Assembly: GCA_024643305.1 (NCBI GenBank) | Contig: JAHENE010000089.1 | Span: 1-7,986, forward strand | Source of the DNA: Thiobacillaceae bacterium | GTDB taxonomy: Bacteria; Pseudomonadota; Gammaproteobacteria; Burkholderiales; Thiobacillaceae | DNA: 7,986 nucleotides | Direction of reading: 5' to 3' | Shown: piece after piece, positions 5,259 through 7,986 of the stretch | Numbering within the stretch: the stretch's first letter is position 1 | Layout of the letters: the number at the start of each line of letters is the position of its first letter | Notes under the pieces: model-generated | What the model was told of the DNA's origin: nothing | Databases searched by the model: none | What the model saw: the letters and a program-made list of their open reading frames with translations, nothing else | Position numbers and translations under genes: made by a program

Positions 5259-7241
5259 ATGCTGTCACAACTCAACCCCCCCCAGCGCGAAGCCGCGAAA
5301 TACCTGGATGGCCCGCTGCTGGTGCTGGCAGGTGCAGGTTCCGGCAAGACCCGGGTCATCACCCACAAGATCGCTTATCTCATTCGCGAATGCGGCTTCA
5401 AGCCCGGCAGTATCGCCGCCATCACCTTTACCAACAAGGCGGCCAAAGAGATGCAGGAGCGCGCGGGCAAATTACTGGAAGGCAAGGACAGCAAGGGACT
5501 CATCGTCACCACTTTCCATTCGCTGGGCTTGCGCATTCTGCGCGAGGAAGCCGCAGCAGCGTGCCTGAAACCGCGCTTTTCGATTCTGGACAGCGCGGAC
5601 GCGATGCAGATCATTTCCGAAATCCTCAAGACCACCGACAAGCAGCTGATCCGCCAGGCCGCCACGCAGATTTCGCTGTGGAAAAACGGGCTGCTGTCCC
5701 CTGCCGAAGCCTTGCAGGTCGCCAGCAATGACCACGAGCATACCTGGGCCAAGCTGTACGACCGCTACGACGCCACTCTGCGCGCCTATCAGGCAGTGGA
5801 CTTCGACGACCTCATCCGCCTGCCCGCCGGCCTTTTCTCACTGCAGGCAGAAATCCGCGACAAGTGGCAAAACCGCCTGCGCCACGTGCTGGTGGATGAA
5901 TACCAGGACACCAATGCTGCACAATATCAACTGCTGAAATTGCTGACCGGACCGCGCGCAAGCTTTACCGCGGTGGGCGACGACGACCAGGCCATCTACG
6001 GCTGGCGCGGCGCATCTGCCGACAATCTTGCTGCGCTGAAGGAAGATTACCCGCAACTGCACGTAGTCAAGCTGGAACAGAATTACCGCTCCACCGTGCG
6101 CATCCTCAAGGCTGCCAACAGCCTGATTTCGAACAATCCCAAGCTGTTCGAAAAAAAGCTCTGGAGCGAACTCGGCGTGGGTGATGCCATCCAGGTGATT
6201 TCTGCCAAAGACGATGCGCAGGAAGCCGAAAGCGTGGTCATGCGTATGCTGGCGCACAAGATGCAGCATCGCTCGCGCTTTCGCGATTACGCCATTCTCT
6301 ACCGCGGCAACCACCAAGCGCGCTTGTTTGAGCAGGCGCTGCGCAACGAAAAAATTCCCTACAAACTTTCCGGCGGCCAGTCGTTCTTCGACAAGGCCGA
6401 AATCAAGGACATTACTTCCTATCTGCGCTTGGTCGCCAACGCCGATGACGATCCTGCCTTCATCCGTGCCGTGACCACGCCCAAGCGCGGTATCGGCGCG
6501 GCTACACTGGAAGCACTAGGTGCAGTAGCGGCGGACCTGCACCTTAGCCTTTTCGAGGCGGTGTTTTCCAGTGCGGCTGATTCACGGCTGAATGCGCGAC
6601 AGTTGGAACCGCTGCGCGAGTTCTGCGAATTCATCAACCGCATATCCTTCCGTGCAGAAAAGGAGCCTGCCGCGCAGGTACTGGATGACTTGATGCAGGC
6701 CATCGGCTACGAAGCCTGGCTATACGACAACGATGAACCTCGCGCCGCCGAGACCCGCTGGAACAATGTGCAGGATTTCCTGCGCTGGCTGAAAACGCGC
6801 GGCGAAGAGGACGACAAGAATCTGCTTGAACTCACGCAGATGGTTGCGCTGATCACCCTGCTGGATGAGCGCGATGATGATGAGGCGGACATGGTCAAGC
6901 TCTCCACCCTGCATGCTGCCAAGGGTCTGGAATACAACCACGTTTTTCTGGTGGGCGTAGAGGAAAGCATCTTGCCGCACCGCGAAGCCGCCGAGGAAGG
7001 CCGGCTGGAAGAAGAACGCCGCTTGATGTATGTAGGCATCACCCGCGCGCGCAAGTCGTTGACGCTAACCTACTGCGAGCGACGCAAGCGCGCAGGCGAG
7101 TGGATGGGATGCGAACCCAGCCGCTTCATCGGGGAGATGGGCGCAGACATCCAGCTGCCCGGCAAGCCCGATACAGCGGAATCGCGACAGGCTGGCAGCG
7201 ACAGGCTGGCGGCACTGAAGTCAATGCTGGCTTCGGGTTGA
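5259..7241 (+). CDS. rep: ATP-dependent 3'-5' DNA helicase Rep
   Basis: Rep is a superfamily 1A helicase that helps replication forks pass protein roadblocks. From the ATG at 5259 it is 660 residues (E. coli Rep 673). Motifs in order: Walker A GAGSGKT (25-31), Ia ITFTNKAAKEM, motif II VDEYQDT with Asp213-Glu214, motif III VGDDDQAIYGWRGA, motif IV LEQNYRST, LYRGNHQARLFE, motif V STLHAAKGLEY (about 549-559) and motif VI EERRLMYVGITRARKSL (585-601). The close relatives UvrD and PcrA share these, but the overall resemblance, the short length and the ending RLAALKSML (like LANLKAMM in E. coli Rep) point to Rep. A TTG at 5250 is an upstream alternative start; no Shine-Dalgarno is visible for either. 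Oddities are a run of eight C in codons 6-8 and a short duplication near the C-terminus. Confidence 0.94.
   Translation: MLSQLNPPQREAAKYLDGPLLVLAGAGSGKTRVITHKIAYLIRECGFKPGSIAAITFTNKAAKEMQERAGKLLEGKDSKGLIVTTFHSLGLRILREEAAAACLKPRFSILDSADAMQIISEILKTTDKQLIRQAATQISLWKNGLLSPAEALQVASNDHEHTWAKLYDRYDATLRAYQAVDFDDLIRLPAGLFSLQAEIRDKWQNRLRHVLVDEYQDTNAAQYQLLKLLTGPRASFTAVGDDDQAIYGWRGASADNLAALKEDYPQLHVVKLEQNYRSTVRILKAANSLISNNPKLFEKKLWSELGVGDAIQVISAKDDAQEAESVVMRMLAHKMQHRSRFRDYAILYRGNHQARLFEQALRNEKIPYKLSGGQSFFDKAEIKDITSYLRLVANADDDPAFIRAVTTPKRGIGAATLEALGAVAADLHLSLFEAVFSSAADSRLNARQLEPLREFCEFINRISFRAEKEPAAQVLDDLMQAIGYEAWLYDNDEPRAAETRWNNVQDFLRWLKTRGEEDDKNLLELTQMVALITLLDERDDDEADMVKLSTLHAAKGLEYNHVFLVGVEESILPHREAAEEGRLEEERRLMYVGITRARKSLTLTYCERRKRAGEWMGCEPSRFIGEMGADIQLPGKPDTAESRQAGSDRLAALKSMLASG
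5276..5283 (+). repeat. C8 homopolymer in codons 6-8 of rep
   Basis: Eight consecutive C lie 17 nt into rep and encode Pro-Pro together with the last base of the preceding Asn codon. The frame is intact with eight; a one-base change would frameshift the whole helicase. Confidence 0.9.
7184..7210 (+). repeat. 13-bp direct repeat, 14-nt period, near the rep 3' end
   Basis: GCGACAGGCTGGC occurs at 7184-7196 and again at 7198-7210, separated by one A. Because the period is not a multiple of three, the copies are read in different frames, giving RQAG from the first and SDRLA from the second. It falls in the linker between the conserved PSRF block and the terminal LAALKSML of Rep. Confidence 0.85.
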
Positions 7242-7293
7242 TTATTTATTACTTGCCGCCATAGCGATTGGTACAGGAATTGCATGTTTCCAT

Positions 7294-7307
7294 GGGTTTG
7301 AAAACCC
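7294..7307. repeat. Short inverted repeat upstream of the glutaminase gene
   Basis: GGGTTT-GA-AAACCC, 6-bp arms, lies just upstream of the glsA ribosome binding site and 53 bp past the rep stop. No T-run follows on the plus strand, so it is not a standard terminator. It could be a weak leader hairpin or chance. Confidence 0.3.
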
Positions 7308-7310
7308 CAA

Positions 7311-7316
7311 AAGGAA
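7311..7316 (+). promoter_or_regulatory. Ribosome binding site of glsA
   Basis: AAGGAA lies 4 nt before the ATG at 7321 and fixes that start. No convincing promoter is visible in the 79-bp gap after rep. Confidence 0.7.
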
Positions 7317-7320
7317 GCGT

Positions 7321-7986
7321 ATGCAATCCCCCATCCAGACTTACCTGGAAACCCTGCACAGCAAGCTTGCAGATGTGCAGGAAGGCGAGCTGGCAAGTTA
7401 CATACCCGAACTCACCAAGGCCGATCCCGATTGGTTCGGGATATGCCTCGTTACCATGGATGGCGTGGCCTATTCTGTAGGCGACTCTGATCAGCCCTTT
7501 ACCATCCAGTCCATTTCAAAACCCTTCATCTACGGCACCGCACTAACCGATCGCGGACAGGATTTTGTAACCGGCAGAGTTGGGGTGGAGCCGAGCGGTG
7601 ACGCCTTCAATTCAATCAGTCTTGATCCCCAAACTGGTGCGCCGCTTAATCCGATGATCAATGCTGGCGCAATTGCATCGACCAGCCTGGTTTCCGGGGA
7701 AGCGGCAGATGAACAATGGAGGCGTATCGAATCTTCCATGGCCGCATTTATCGGCAAGAACATCTGCATCGACGAAGAAGTCTACCGCTCGGAAAGCAGG
7801 ACCGGTTTCCGCAACCGTGCCATCGCCTGGATGTTGAAGAATTTCGGCATAATCGACGGTGAACCGATGGCATCGCTGGAGAATTATTTCCGCCAGTGCT
7901 CCATCCTGGTGAGCTGCCGCGACCTCGCCTACATGGCGGCTACCCTTGCCAATGGCGGCGTCCACCCCTTAACCGGGCAGCGCGCC
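7321..7986 (+). CDS. glsA: Glutaminase A, N-terminal part (3' end outside window)
   Basis: Glutaminase converts L-glutamine to glutamate and ammonia, using a serine beta-lactamase-like fold in the cytoplasm. The frame is open for 222 codons to the window edge. It shows QSISKPF (63-69) with the catalytic Ser64-x-x-Lys67 pair, VGVEPSGDAFNSI (87-99), NPMINAGAI (110-118, Asn114), a conserved Glu158 before RTGFRN (160-165, Asn165), NYFRQCS (188-194, Tyr189) and DLAYMAATLANGG (201-213). Single-domain glutaminases are about 308 residues. The wording SISKPFIYG and SISLDPQTGAPLNPMINAGAI is what I associate with longer glutaminases carrying C-terminal STAS and cyclic-nucleotide-binding domains, so the full protein may be about 600 residues; that is inference, as the end is missing. 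The gene is 79 bp downstream of rep, same strand. Confidence 0.93.
   Translation, partial: MQSPIQTYLETLHSKLADVQEGELASYIPELTKADPDWFGICLVTMDGVAYSVGDSDQPFTIQSISKPFIYGTALTDRGQDFVTGRVGVEPSGDAFNSISLDPQTGAPLNPMINAGAIASTSLVSGEAADEQWRRIESSMAAFIGKNICIDEEVYRSESRTGFRNRAIAWMLKNFGIIDGEPMASLENYFRQCSILVSCRDLAYMAATLANGGVHPLTGQRA

Noticed and set aside
5838..6317. 159-codon minus-strand reading frame opposite rep
   Set aside because: It is a shadow of the helicase core; its composition follows the reverse complement of Rep codons.
5259..7241. Calling the helicase UvrD rather than Rep
   Set aside because: The length (660), the IYGWRGA motif shared by both, and particularly the Rep-like C-terminal LAALKSML ending favour Rep; UvrD is usually about 720 with a different tail.

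Overview
This is an ordinary-looking chromosomal segment, moderately GC-rich by eye. It is densely packed with eight protein genes and has no RNA gene, mobile element, CRISPR array or phage gene that I can see. The gene set and protein flavour are polyphosphate kinase next to SixA, an OlsB/OlsA ornithine-lipid pair, ApaH, Rep helicase, and a glutaminase of the SISKPF type. These suggest a free-living proteobacterium, most likely a betaproteobacterium (Nitrosomonadales-like). That taxonomic guess rests on remembered family resemblance, not a search.

Layout. (1) Bases 1-1268, minus: the N-terminal ~60% of polyphosphate kinase (ppk), running off the left edge before its catalytic histidine. (2) Bases 1403-1855, plus: sixA, a phosphohistidine phosphatase divergent from ppk. 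(3) Bases 1868-2731, minus: a ferritin-like diiron protein of the acyl-ACP desaturase type, tail-to-tail with sixA. (4) Bases 2865-4441, plus: olsB then olsA, the two acyltransferases that make ornithine lipids, divergent from the diiron gene. (5) Bases 4368-5189, minus: apaH, whose 3' end overlaps the 3' end of olsA by 74 bp and which starts with TTG. (6) Bases 5259-7241, plus: rep DNA helicase, divergent from apaH across a 69-bp gap that carries a perfect dyad. (7) Bases 7321-7986, plus: the N-terminal 222 codons of a glutaminase, cut by the right edge.

How the genes may work together. The clearest functional unit is membrane lipid synthesis. OlsB would move a 3-hydroxyacyl chain from acyl-ACP to ornithine, and OlsA would add the second acyl chain. 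The divergent diiron protein keeps a complete set of acyl-ACP-desaturase-type iron ligands, so it is a candidate modifier of the acyl chains. This is the best lead in the window for something undescribed. Polyphosphate kinase, SixA and ApaH all handle phosphoryl groups or nucleotides linked to stress, but nothing in the sequence joins them into one operon. Rep and the glutaminase appear to be independent units.

Small-scale structure worth noting: a perfect 24-bp palindrome covering the olsA start codon; a perfect 7-bp dyad between apaH and rep; a 14-nt-period duplication near the rep 3' end that is read in two frames; and a run of eight C in rep codons 6-8.
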